Position numbers and translations under genes: made by a program. The notes below the pieces were generated by a model that did not search any database, was not told where the DNA came from, and saw only the letters and a list, made by a program, of their open reading frames with translations. DNA of 64,000 nucleotides from an uncultured Prevotellaceae bacterium (GTDB lineage Bacteria; Bacteroidota; Bacteroidia; Bacteroidales; Bacteroidaceae): positions 1 through 64,000 of the forward strand of contig CACXSA010000003.1 of assembly GCA_902770195.1 (NCBI GenBank), written 5' to 3'. Positions 1 to 7,763 of this stretch are shown in pieces; the first letter of the stretch is position 1; each line of letters opens with the position of its first letter.

Positions 1-1
1 A

Positions 2-1228
2 TACTATTGCAACGACGATGACATCGACAGGGCTCTGCTGTTTGCCATCAGCAGTTTCAACAACGGCTCCTACATCATACCCGACCCGGAGAAGTTCAAA
101 GAACAGTTCACCGCCGAGTCTGATAATACTGACCCAACTGACCCAACTGACCCAGGAGCGGGTGATCCCAATGAACCCATCGTCTATACTCCTAATGATA
201 ATCACAGTCTGCTCTATTTTTATTATGGAATGTTCTTGCAGGATCTGACTTCAGAGCAGGCCAAATATGATGATGAAGTAGCCCAGGCCCGTGCCATGAA
301 CAGAGCAGGTGAAAAAGAAGATAAACTGAGTGCACAGATCAAGCGTGCTGAGGGCAAGGTACATATTGGTAAGCCAGGTGTTATTAAGATCAGCGAGATC
401 TATTTCCGAAAGAGTTACAGGTTCAATGGCGAGGCGGTTGTTAATTTGAGTTGCGATGTCTATCCTCTCCATGTGTATGAAGGAGAAAACGGTGCTGGCG
501 ACTATTACTTCATAGACATGGCGGCCAGTATCAACAATGAAACCATGTACAAAGGTAAAGATGGGTACTGGACAGGTGGTGCCCCAGTTTATCTGCGGTG
601 GTGCGGTGCATACGCCACCAAATTCAGGGCTGCCAGCACGCTGATCAACGCCAAGGACTCAAATGAAGTAGCTAATGTGATGTTCACAGCAGAAGGTTTC
701 CCAATACCCAGCACCGTCATCAAGAATGTTAATCATCAAGAGTCGAAAAACTTTACTATAGGATGCGGCATCTCTGGCGGCTATGATGGTGGCAGCAGTT
801 CAGAAAGTAAACCACAGCCAGGTCAAGATCCTACAGTTGAAAAATTAAAAAGTGAAGGTTCATGGGGTATCAAAGCTAGCGTCAATCCCAGCTGGAGCTG
901 GACCGATACTAAGAAATGGGATGTCAAGGATGTCGACATCGAAAACCAGACGACTGGTAATTCAGCAGCATGGGCACTTATCTATAACAACCTGCCGGAA
1001 TTTAATTCAAGTTATAAATATTGGTATAAAGAAGGTGAATCAAGAGCCTTCAGGTCGACAACTACAATCAGAGGCTCGTGGGTTTGGTACATTCCCAATG
1101 TACCCGATGATTCAGAGCCGACCCCAAGACGCATAAAATTGGATGCATCAGCTGACTATGGCTTCCAGAGATTCTTTGCTACATATGCCCCTTGCCGACA
1201 ATCGCTAATTATAGAGCAGGCAACCTGA
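2..1228 (+). CDS. Leukocidin/hemolysin-like beta-barrel pore-forming protein, 5'-partial and frameshifted
   Basis: The reading frame is open from base 2, so the true start lies upstream of the window. An Asp/Pro/Thr linker (DPTDPTDP, about residues 44-52) precedes a beta-rich domain with a Gly/Ser-rich stretch near residues 255-275, then WGIKASVNPSWSW and DVDIENQTTGNSAAWAL. This Trp-rich, alternating polar/apolar pattern and the NHQESKNFTIG segment resemble the stem and rim of the leukocidin/alpha-hemolysin family, which oligomerise into membrane pores; this is inference from pattern only. The frame ends at 1226-1228 just after DYGFQRFFATYAP. A downstream frame from 1192 continues plausible beta-strand sequence, so one base seems to have been lost between about 1156 and 1225. 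It could instead be an unrelated beta-rich surface protein. Confidence 0.55.
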   Translation, partial: YYCNDDDIDRALLFAISSFNNGSYIIPDPEKFKEQFTAESDNTDPTDPTDPGAGDPNEPIVYTPNDNHSLLYFYYGMFLQDLTSEQAKYDDEVAQARAMNRAGEKEDKLSAQIKRAEGKVHIGKPGVIKISEIYFRKSYRFNGEAVVNLSCDVYPLHVYEGENGAGDYYFIDMAASINNETMYKGKDGYWTGGAPVYLRWCGAYATKFRAASTLINAKDSNEVANVMFTAEGFPIPSTVIKNVNHQESKNFTIGCGISGGYDGGSSSESKPQPGQDPTVEKLKSEGSWGIKASVNPSWSWTDTKKWDVKDVDIENQTTGNSAAWALIYNNLPEFNSSYKYWYKEGESRAFRSTTTIRGSWVWYIPNVPDDSEPTPRRIKLDASADYGFQRFFATYAPCRQSLIIEQAT

Positions 1229-1497
1229 TTCTGAAGAATGACGCCACGAAATTTATCTCCAACATCATGGTCTATAACAAGGATGGCAAGGAATTGATCT
1301 CCAAGTACAGATTCCAGAACAGCTATCCCGCCGGTCAGGAGATTAAACTGGGTGCTTTCAGGTGTACTAACGACTTGATCGTCAAGTTTAAGATGGATGG
1401 TAAGACCTACGTCTATAAGCAGAACGACTATGTTAAGCCTATCTTCAAGGAGAGTGTAACGCTTTACGTCACCAATGACTTTAAAAAAGAGGAATAG
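1192..1497 (+). CDS. C-terminal fragment of the same frameshifted toxin-like gene
   Basis: This frame overlaps the previous one by 37 bases and opens only at 1156; its only early start is a TTG at 1192 with no convincing initiation context. The 101 residues are beta-rich (NLILKNDATKFISNIMVYN, then KFKMDGKTYVYKQND) and end in a charged FKKEE tail. That is what the final domain of a secreted beta-protein would look like. I read it as the missing C terminus of the upstream gene, separated by a -1 shift, rather than an independent gene. A true two-gene arrangement or programmed slippage remains possible. Confidence 0.5.
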   Translation: MPTIANYRAGNLILKNDATKFISNIMVYNKDGKELISKYRFQNSYPAGQEIKLGAFRCTNDLIVKFKMDGKTYVYKQNDYVKPIFKESVTLYVTNDFKKEE

Positions 1498-1536
1498 TTC
1501 AATAGTTCGGATTAGTCCGAATGTTTGGTTAAGGAA

Positions 1537-1570
1537 ACCTCCCCCCGCTTGTCCCGAAGCGAGGGGAGGT
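1537..1570 (+). terminator. Rho-independent terminator after the toxin-like gene
   Basis: A 14-base stem (left arm 1537-1550, right arm 1557-1570, one mismatch) encloses the loop GTCCCG and is followed by TTATTTGTT. It lies 40 bases after the stop at 1497 and before the next promoter, so it separates the two transcription units. Confidence 0.85.
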
Positions 1571-1615
1571 TATTTGTTGGGCTCAGTCCGAAATGCTCGG
1601 AAAAATACAAATAAA

Positions 1616-1647
1616 TTTGCATTTTCGCTCGTTTATTCGTACCTTTG
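1616..1647 (+). promoter_or_regulatory. Bacteroidetes-type promoter for the degenerate kinase operon
   Basis: TTTG at 1616-1619 is followed after 20 bases by TACCTTTG at 1640-1647. This matches the Bacteroidetes primary sigma consensus (-33 TTTG, -7 TAnnTTTG, spacing 19-21). The start codon at 1685 is about 38 bases further on. Confidence 0.8.
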
Positions 1648-1684
1648 CGGTCGTTTAAAAAGAAAAAGAATAAAAATATATAAT

Positions 1685-3187
1685 ATGAAGAACAGAATTA
1701 TTAGTTTAGTTTTTTGTCTGCTGGCCTTTTGCTCAATGGTCAGTGCGCAGGCTGTTGAGAAGAATAAGCAGCAAAAAGACGCTGAGGCAGCGTATGAAAA
1801 CAAATCATACACTACAGCCCGCTATTTTTACATCCGTGCCTATGAGGACTATTTTAATAATGACAAGCTGAAGCAGGGTATAGAGTGTGCATCCAAGGGA
1901 AATGACTTGTATCTGAGAGAGAGTCTATACCAACAAGGCTTCGACCTGCTGAACAGAGTAGATCAGGCGATAGAAAGCAAGACAATCAGCCCGAGCGAGA
2001 AGGCTGCATTGCACTACGAGGTAAGCAAGGAGCGCATGAAGATGTATATCCACATGCGCAGGGGACAGGCTGCGTTGGAACACCTGAACGCTATGGAGAA
2101 CCACGCGAAGATTTCGGGTGACGATGACGTGATGAATGACCTGCTGTATAACAAGGCGATATACTACTACACCTTCGGACAGAATGTCAAGGGTAACGAG
2201 GTGTTCAAGGAGATGGCTAGCAAGCTGACGGCCTCGAAGGAGTATGACAAGGTGGACCAGGTGTATAAAACCCTGATAGCTAACGGTCGCAAGAGTAACA
2301 ATGCCAGTTTCGTGGCTCAGTCGTATAACAACTACATGCTGTGGAAGGACTCGGTGAACGCTATCAAGTCGGCTGACGAGATTAAGGCGCTGAAACAGCA
2401 GATTGCAGACCGCGACGCCACGATAGACGATATGGACGGTTCGCTGACCACCCGCATGGCTATCATCTGGGGACTGGCTATCCTGGCTGGTGCGCTGGCT
2501 GCTGCACTGGTGGTGGGTGGCATCATCCTGCTGCGCTTTATCCTGCAGAACCGTAAACAGAAGAAAACCATCAAGATGGCTAACGACAGCAATGCCCAGA
2601 AGGGTAAGTTTATCAGCAACATCTCGGCACAGCTGGAGCCTACGCTGATGAAGCTGGACAAGAGCAAGCCTGAGGTGCAGGCACTGCTGGACTTCTCGAG
2701 TCATATAGAGACTCTGTCGGAACTGGAGAATTCTACGGATGAAGTGGAAATGGAGGAGGTGAGCATCAATAAGTTCTGCGAAGAGCTGGCAGAGCCCGTC
2801 CGCAGCAAATTGAAGAACGACGTGACGCTGACGGTGAATGCTCCGAAGATGACACTGACCACAAACAGGGAGCTTGTGGCACACATTTTGAACCACTTGC
2901 TGGAGAACGCTTTGGAATATGTGAACAACGAGGGCTCCATCGTACTGGAATATAAGAAGCGTGGCGCACACTCGCACCAGTTCCTTGTGTCGAACACGGG
3001 TGTGCCAATGAGTGAGGAACAGCGTGAAGAGGTGTTCACACCGTTCCGTGAGGTGAGAGACCTGACAAAGGGTGACGGTCTGGGACTGCCCATCTGCCGA
3101 CAGATGGCTCTGAATATGGGTGGTGACCTGGAGATTGACCCGCAGTTTACGAAAGGTACACGATTTATCTTGGAACTTCACTCGTAA
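1685..3187 (+). CDS. Membrane histidine-kinase-like protein with periplasmic helical repeats; phospho-acceptor His missing
   Basis: The 500-residue product starts at ATG 1685, 38 bases after a strong promoter; the longer upstream frame would run through that promoter. A signal peptide (ends SMVSAQA) leads into a helical TPR-like periplasmic region (about 25-235), a transmembrane helix near 256-283, and a C-terminal kinase-like half. The dimerisation helix reads KFISNISAQLEPTL where active kinases have SHExRTPL, so the phosphorylated His is Ala. In the ATPase domain the N box (HLLENALEYV, near 403-412) and G2 box (GDGLGLPICRQM) are kept, but the G1 Asp is Asn (VSNTGVP). It probably senses envelope signals without normal His phosphorylation. 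Two genes follow in the same direction. Confidence 0.8.
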   Translation: MKNRIISLVFCLLAFCSMVSAQAVEKNKQQKDAEAAYENKSYTTARYFYIRAYEDYFNNDKLKQGIECASKGNDLYLRESLYQQGFDLLNRVDQAIESKTISPSEKAALHYEVSKERMKMYIHMRRGQAALEHLNAMENHAKISGDDDVMNDLLYNKAIYYYTFGQNVKGNEVFKEMASKLTASKEYDKVDQVYKTLIANGRKSNNASFVAQSYNNYMLWKDSVNAIKSADEIKALKQQIADRDATIDDMDGSLTTRMAIIWGLAILAGALAAALVVGGIILLRFILQNRKQKKTIKMANDSNAQKGKFISNISAQLEPTLMKLDKSKPEVQALLDFSSHIETLSELENSTDEVEMEEVSINKFCEELAEPVRSKLKNDVTLTVNAPKMTLTTNRELVAHILNHLLENALEYVNNEGSIVLEYKKRGAHSHQFLVSNTGVPMSEEQREEVFTPFREVRDLTKGDGLGLPICRQMALNMGGDLEIDPQFTKGTRFILELHS

Positions 3188-3190
3188 GAG

Positions 3191-3250
3191 GCGCTTTGCT
3201 AGTGAACAGTGAAGAGTGAAAAGTGAATAGTGAAGAGTGAAGAGTGAAGA
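3191..3250 (+). repeat. Heptamer array, unit AGTGAAN
   Basis: About seven consecutive copies of AGTGAAN follow the head sequence GCGCTTTGCTAGTGAA at 3191-3206. The last copy contains the GTG start codon of the next gene. The same 16-base head and the same unit recur at 6292-6405. Confidence 0.85.
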
Positions 3251-4173
3251 AAACAGTTTTAATCATACTGGGTGTGCTCCTGCTGGCAGCATGCGGACAG
3301 AGCTACGAGGAAACTAAGCGACTGACCACTCAGCAGAGACGGGAGGCTGCTAAAAAGGATTCAGCGGCACTGAAGGTGGCGGTGATGCCTACGTTGGACT
3401 GTCTGCCCCTGTTTGTGGCTCAGCACTATAACCTGTACGACACGCTGAGAGGGGGTGTGCGTCTGAAGCTGTACAAGGCGCAGATGGACTGTGACACCGC
3501 TCTGGAGCGCGGACGGGTGGAAGGTATGGTGACCGACCTGGTAAGGGCGGTACGGATAGCCAAGAAAGGAACGAAGATACGCTATGTGGCAGCCACGAAT
3601 GCCTACTGGCAACTGGTGAGTAACAGAAACTCGCGTGTGAAGCAGGTGAAGCAGTTGGACGACAAGATGATAGCTATGACGCGCTATTCGGTGACGGATA
3701 TGCTGGCTGATGCTGCTATAGACTCTGCCAAACTGGACAAGGACCACGTGTTCAAAGTTCAGGTGAACGACGTTTTCGTAAGGGTACAGATGCTGCAGAA
3801 TAACATTATGGACGTGCTCTGCCTGACGGAGCCACAAGCCACATGGGCCCGAACCATGAAAAACCCCGTAGTGCTGGACACCAGAGATTTAGGGTGGCAG
3901 ATGGGGGTGATAGCCTTCCGCGAGAAGGAGATGCTGCGACAGGCCAGGGGAAAGCAGCTGGAATTGTTCGTGAAGGCGTACAATCAGGCGTGCGACTCCA
4001 TTAATAAATATGGTGTGGCTCACTATCGCGAGATTATCAACAGCCGCTTTAAGCTGAAAGCAGAGCTGGTGGATTCGCTACCTAAGGACCTGAAGTTCGC
4101 CCACGCCAAGGGACCCCGACAAGAGGATATGGAGCGAGCTGAAAAATGGCTGACTAATGGGAACAACAGATAA
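3244..4173 (+). CDS. Lipoprotein resembling ABC-transporter solute-binding proteins (NMT1/SsuA type)
   Basis: The 309-residue product begins with a GTG at 3244 that lies in the last unit of a heptamer array, followed by a lipoprotein signal (LLLAACGQS, Cys17). The mature part opens with LKVAVMPTLDCLPLFVAQ, typical of periplasmic proteins related to taurine/thiamine-precursor binding proteins, then a series of alpha/beta segments such as TKIRYVAATNAYWQL and IMDVLCLTEPQ. No permease or ATPase gene is adjacent, so it may act as a sensor partner rather than in import. The gene overlaps the next by 17 bases. The ligand cannot be told from sequence. Confidence 0.7.
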   Translation: MKKTVLIILGVLLLAACGQSYEETKRLTTQQRREAAKKDSAALKVAVMPTLDCLPLFVAQHYNLYDTLRGGVRLKLYKAQMDCDTALERGRVEGMVTDLVRAVRIAKKGTKIRYVAATNAYWQLVSNRNSRVKQVKQLDDKMIAMTRYSVTDMLADAAIDSAKLDKDHVFKVQVNDVFVRVQMLQNNIMDVLCLTEPQATWARTMKNPVVLDTRDLGWQMGVIAFREKEMLRQARGKQLELFVKAYNQACDSINKYGVAHYREIINSRFKLKAELVDSLPKDLKFAHAKGPRQEDMERAEKWLTNGNNR

Positions 4174-6313
4174 ATCGCTGGAACTGATTTTCAAGCAACT
4201 GATAGCTGGGAATGCTGGAATGGCCATTGCTGAGACGGAGACGTATTTGGCAGCATGGCCCAATCCGCAGACGCAACAGAAGCTGGGTGAGATGAAAACG
4301 GAATACCAGCTGATAGAGGAACACTGGCAAACGGGTGCGGAAGACCCTCAGCGCGACGAGCTCTACCAACACCTGTTGCAACGGCTCTATGTGCTGGTGG
4401 CTAACATCTCTATCTATAAGCACATGAACAGTTCGTCGTTCCTGCAGGGCATCTACAAGGGTGTCAGACAGGAGGGCAGGAAATGGTCGATGACAGCCAT
4501 CAAGGCGGAGATGGAGAACTTCGTCAGCGAAGTGGCTATGCTCAGTCTGGAGCCTGAGAACAAACGGAAGGAGAAGGAAAACGCTATTTATCAGCAACAC
4601 CAAAAGGAAATGAACGCCCTCTTTAACTACGTGCTGACCACTCACATGTGGACGGACAGCGTGGGGAAGGGGATGGAAGAGATACTCTTGCTGCCTACCA
4701 TTGATTCGAACGACCAGCAGTTGCTGGTGGCAGCTATCACGCTATCGGTGATGAACAGGTTCGACATTGTGAAATTCCGTACCTTGACACATGTCTATAG
4801 AGACGCACTGGACGAACAGGTGAGACAGCGTGCACTGGTAGGGTGGGTGCTGGCTATTGACGACGACTGGATGAAGGTATATCCAGAGATGCAGCAACTC
4901 ACGGGAGAACTGTTAGGCAAGCGAAAAGTGCTGGACGAACTGACGGAGCTGCAGATGCAACTCATCTATACCGCCTGTGAACGGGAGGATACCATGAAGA
5001 TCAAGGAGGAAATCATGCCCGACCTGATCAAGAACAACTCGTTCAAGATGACGCAAGAGGGACTGGTGGAGCAGAACGACGACCCCTTGGAAGACGTGCT
5101 GCACCCTGATGCTGCCGAACAGCGTATGGAGAAACTGGAGGATTCGGTGCGGCGTATGATGGATATGCAGAAACAGGGTGCTGACATCTACTTTGGAGGC
5201 TTCTCGCAGATGAAACGCTATCCGTTCTTCTATGATATGAGTAACTGGTTCGTGCCTTTCTTCATACAGCATCCGGACATAGCGCAATATGTAGAGAAGG
5301 TAAAAGGATTTCCGATGATGGAAACTGCCATGAAGAGAGGGCCGTTGTGTGATAGCGATAAATACTCGTTCCTGATAGCTTTCCAGCAGGTGATGAACCA
5401 ATTGCCCGACAGCATCCTGCAGATGATGAAACGTGGCGAGGCTTCACTCTTGGGAGGTAACGAGGTGGATATCGAGGAACTACGCCAGCCTGCCTTTATC
5501 CGCAGGAATTACCTGATGGACCTGTACCGTTTCTTTGTGCTGTTCCCCAACCGGCAAATGATGTACAATCCGTTTATGAAGACGAAAAACGGCACTGCAC
5601 AATCCGTTCTTTTCTTCACTTCCGCCTTGTTCCTCCATACGCCACTGGACGAACGGAAAAGGGAGGTGGTGAAGATGGTGAAGAAACGCAGGCTTGATAT
5701 GTTCAGCAACATGTTGCTGGACTCTTTCCCGGAAGAGATGCGCGACCTGCAATACTACCTGTGGACGGAGGACTATTGGAGTGCTCTGGAGCTGGATCCT
5801 GAAAACGAGAAGGCGCTGGCTGGTTCCGCACGCGAGAGTTTTAGGCTGAAGCAATACGATAAGGCGTTGGATATCTACGAAAGACTGTTGTTGAAATATC
5901 CGGAGAAGACGAGCTATATGCTGAACAAGGCTGTGTGTCTGGTGAACTTGGAGGAATACGAGGATGCACAGAAGGTGTTGTATCAACTGAACTACGAGCG
6001 TCCTGACGATCTGGGTGTGGCTCATGTGCTGGCGTGGTCGCTGACTTGCAGTGGTAAGATGGAACAGGCGGAGAGTTTATACCAGCAGCTGATGGCACAG
6101 GAGCAGCCTGACGAATCGGACTATCTGAACTATGGCTATTCGCTGTGGCTACAGAAGCGCATCAACGAGGCTATCGCCCAGTTCCGGAAATATTTGAAAA
6201 TACAGGAGGAGAAGGGACTTCCTGCGGAACTTCAACTGGACGAGGCGTGGCTCCAGGCGAGAGGAATCACGGAGGTGGAAATCCGCATGATGCGCTTTGC
6301 TAGTGAAAAGTGA
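4157..6313 (+). CDS. Large cytoplasmic tetratricopeptide-repeat protein
   Basis: The product has 718 residues and no signal peptide or membrane segment. The N-terminal 500 residues are helical and not recognised as any family I can name. The C terminus (about 540-690) contains TPR units with the usual spacing, for example EKALAGSARESFRLKQYDKA and DYLNYGYSLWLQKRINEAI. It starts inside the end of the lipoprotein gene, so translation is probably coupled. The last codons (SEK-stop) come from a heptamer array running into the gene end. It is likely a scaffold for the upstream membrane kinase-like protein and lipoprotein, but this is inference from neighbourhood only. Confidence 0.75.
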   Translation: MGTTDKSLELIFKQLIAGNAGMAIAETETYLAAWPNPQTQQKLGEMKTEYQLIEEHWQTGAEDPQRDELYQHLLQRLYVLVANISIYKHMNSSSFLQGIYKGVRQEGRKWSMTAIKAEMENFVSEVAMLSLEPENKRKEKENAIYQQHQKEMNALFNYVLTTHMWTDSVGKGMEEILLLPTIDSNDQQLLVAAITLSVMNRFDIVKFRTLTHVYRDALDEQVRQRALVGWVLAIDDDWMKVYPEMQQLTGELLGKRKVLDELTELQMQLIYTACEREDTMKIKEEIMPDLIKNNSFKMTQEGLVEQNDDPLEDVLHPDAAEQRMEKLEDSVRRMMDMQKQGADIYFGGFSQMKRYPFFYDMSNWFVPFFIQHPDIAQYVEKVKGFPMMETAMKRGPLCDSDKYSFLIAFQQVMNQLPDSILQMMKRGEASLLGGNEVDIEELRQPAFIRRNYLMDLYRFFVLFPNRQMMYNPFMKTKNGTAQSVLFFTSALFLHTPLDERKREVVKMVKKRRLDMFSNMLLDSFPEEMRDLQYYLWTEDYWSALELDPENEKALAGSARESFRLKQYDKALDIYERLLLKYPEKTSYMLNKAVCLVNLEEYEDAQKVLYQLNYERPDDLGVAHVLAWSLTCSGKMEQAESLYQQLMAQEQPDESDYLNYGYSLWLQKRINEAIAQFRKYLKIQEEKGLPAELQLDEAWLQARGITEVEIRMMRFASEK

Positions 6314-6405
6314 ATAGTGAAAAGTGAAGAGTGAAAAGTGAATAGTGAAAAGTGAATAGTGAAAAGTGAATAGTGAAAAGTGAAAAGTGAAGAGTGAATA
6401 GTGAG
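6292..6405 (+). repeat. Long heptamer array, unit AGTGAAN
   Basis: The head GCGCTTTGCTAGTGAA at 6292-6307 is identical to that at 3191-3206 and is followed by about 14 units of AGTGAAA/T/G to 6405. The array begins inside the TPR gene, provides its stop codon, and fills the gap to the convergent phospholipase gene. Confidence 0.85.
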
Positions 6406-6406
6406 G

Positions 6407-7720
6407 TTATAAGAGGGGTTGCAGCAAGTGGGCAAACCACCCACGGAATTTCTGCCAACCGGTACGGAACTCATCCCACGTCTGATCGTTCATCTCGAAA
6501 CTTTTCTGCTTGTCACGCCAGAACATATCGTCGAGCTCACGCGTGGTAGCTTTGTCAATGATAACGGCATTCTCCTCAAAATCACACTTCAGACTGCGGG
6601 CATCCAGATTGGTGCTGCCCACGGTGCAATAGAGTCCATCAACCATCATAATCTTAGAATGATGGAAGCCGGGCTTATAGAGCCATACACGGGCACCACG
6701 CTTCTGAAGCTTGCGGGCTTGATACAGCGCACAATCGGGAGTCAGGGGAATATCGCTCTTGGAAGACAGCATAATCTCGACTTTCACCCCGCGGCGGATG
6801 GCACGTGTGAGTGCTCTCGTAACGGAGGGAATGAGCGTGAAGTAGGGGTTGATAATGTGGATGGAGTCCTTTGCCTGATTGATGGCATTGATATAGAACG
6901 TGCGCATAATCTTAGGCGTGACGCCTGGCTCACGGTTGATGATGCCCACCATCTTACGACCCTTGGTGGAAGTGGTGTCAGGCTTCAGGTCGGAGAAACG
7001 GGTGAGGGTGCCTCCACGATAGTATTTCATGCCACTGACATTCTCACCGGTCGTGCGGTTCCAGATGCGCATGAAGATAGCCTGTAGCTCATTGACAGCA
7101 TCTCCCTCAATGCGGCAATGCATATCTCGCCATTCTCCCACCTGTTCCGTACCTTTTATATAATAGTCGGCTACGTTCATACCTCCCGTATAGGCTATCT
7201 GGCCGTCAATAACCACTATCTTGCGGTGATCTCGTCCGAAGATGTGGTTAACCCACGGGAATCGGATAGGAGAGTATTCCACAATGTCTATGCTGTCCTC
7301 GCGCAATGCCTTCAGATGGTATTTCTTCAGGGGCTGGTTGTTGGAATCGTTGCCGAAGCCGTCGAACATGGCGCGAACCTCGACACCCTCCTTGCGCTTC
7401 TCGCGCAGGATGTCGAAAAGGAGCGAGGCAATGGAGTCGTTGCGGAAATTGAAATACTCCAGATGGATGCTGCTCTTGGCCTGACGGATGGCTTGGAACA
7501 TATCGTCGAACTTCTCCTGTCCGGAGAGCAGCAATGTGACGCTGTTGTCGTGGGAGAAGCGGATGTTGCTCTGGCGCAGGGTCTCAACAATGAGAGAATC
7601 TGTGGTTTGGGCAATTACACAATTAGTAATTAGTAATGAGTAATGAGTAATTATGATTACACAAAGAAATCGAGTGTTTTTTATTATCCAATGCCACATT
7701 CCGCCCTTTAAACTAATCAT
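6407..7720 (-). CDS. cls: Phospholipase D-family cardiolipin synthase
   Basis: The 437-residue protein carries two HKD motifs: HRKIVVID (His165, Lys167, Asp172) and HSKIMMVD (His354, Lys356, Asp361), each followed by the expected G-G/S-x-N pattern (GGMNVADYY; GSTNLDARS). These form the phosphodiesterase centre that makes cardiolipin from two phosphatidylglycerols. Classical Cls has two N-terminal membrane helices; here there is one hydrophobic segment (VIIITHYSLLITN, residues 21-33) followed by CVIAQ, which looks like a signal peptide. Both the ATG at 7720 and this segment are encoded by a heptamer-armed repeat element. A later ATG at 7699 is an alternative start. Confidence 0.85.
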   Translation of the reverse strand: MISLKGGMWHWIIKNTRFLCVIIITHYSLLITNCVIAQTTDSLIVETLRQSNIRFSHDNSVTLLLSGQEKFDDMFQAIRQAKSSIHLEYFNFRNDSIASLLFDILREKRKEGVEVRAMFDGFGNDSNNQPLKKYHLKALREDSIDIVEYSPIRFPWVNHIFGRDHRKIVVIDGQIAYTGGMNVADYYIKGTEQVGEWRDMHCRIEGDAVNELQAIFMRIWNRTTGENVSGMKYYRGGTLTRFSDLKPDTTSTKGRKMVGIINREPGVTPKIMRTFYINAINQAKDSIHIINPYFTLIPSVTRALTRAIRRGVKVEIMLSSKSDIPLTPDCALYQARKLQKRGARVWLYKPGFHHSKIMMVDGLYCTVGSTNLDARSLKCDFEENAVIIDKATTRELDDMFWRDKQKSFEMNDQTWDEFRTGWQKFRGWFAHLLQPLL

Positions 7721-7759
7721 AATTCCTAAATCCTAATATTTAATTTCTAATTTCTAATT
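7612..7759 (-). repeat. Heptamer-armed inverted repeat element, copy 1 (54-bp core)
   Basis: On the plus strand a GTAATTA/GTAATGA array (7612-7650) ends in TTATGATTA at 7651-7659. After a 54-base core comes TAATCATAA (7714-7722) and then an AATTTCT/AATCCTA array to 7759. On the minus strand the element gives the cls start codon and its signal-peptide core. Related copies are at 27906-28037 and 42685-42850. Confidence 0.75.
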
Positions 7760-7763
7760 AAAT

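Noticed and set aside
1925..3181. Long minus-strand frame inside the kinase-like gene
   Set aside because: No start context or domain, and the plus frame has a promoter, signal peptide and ATPase motifs.
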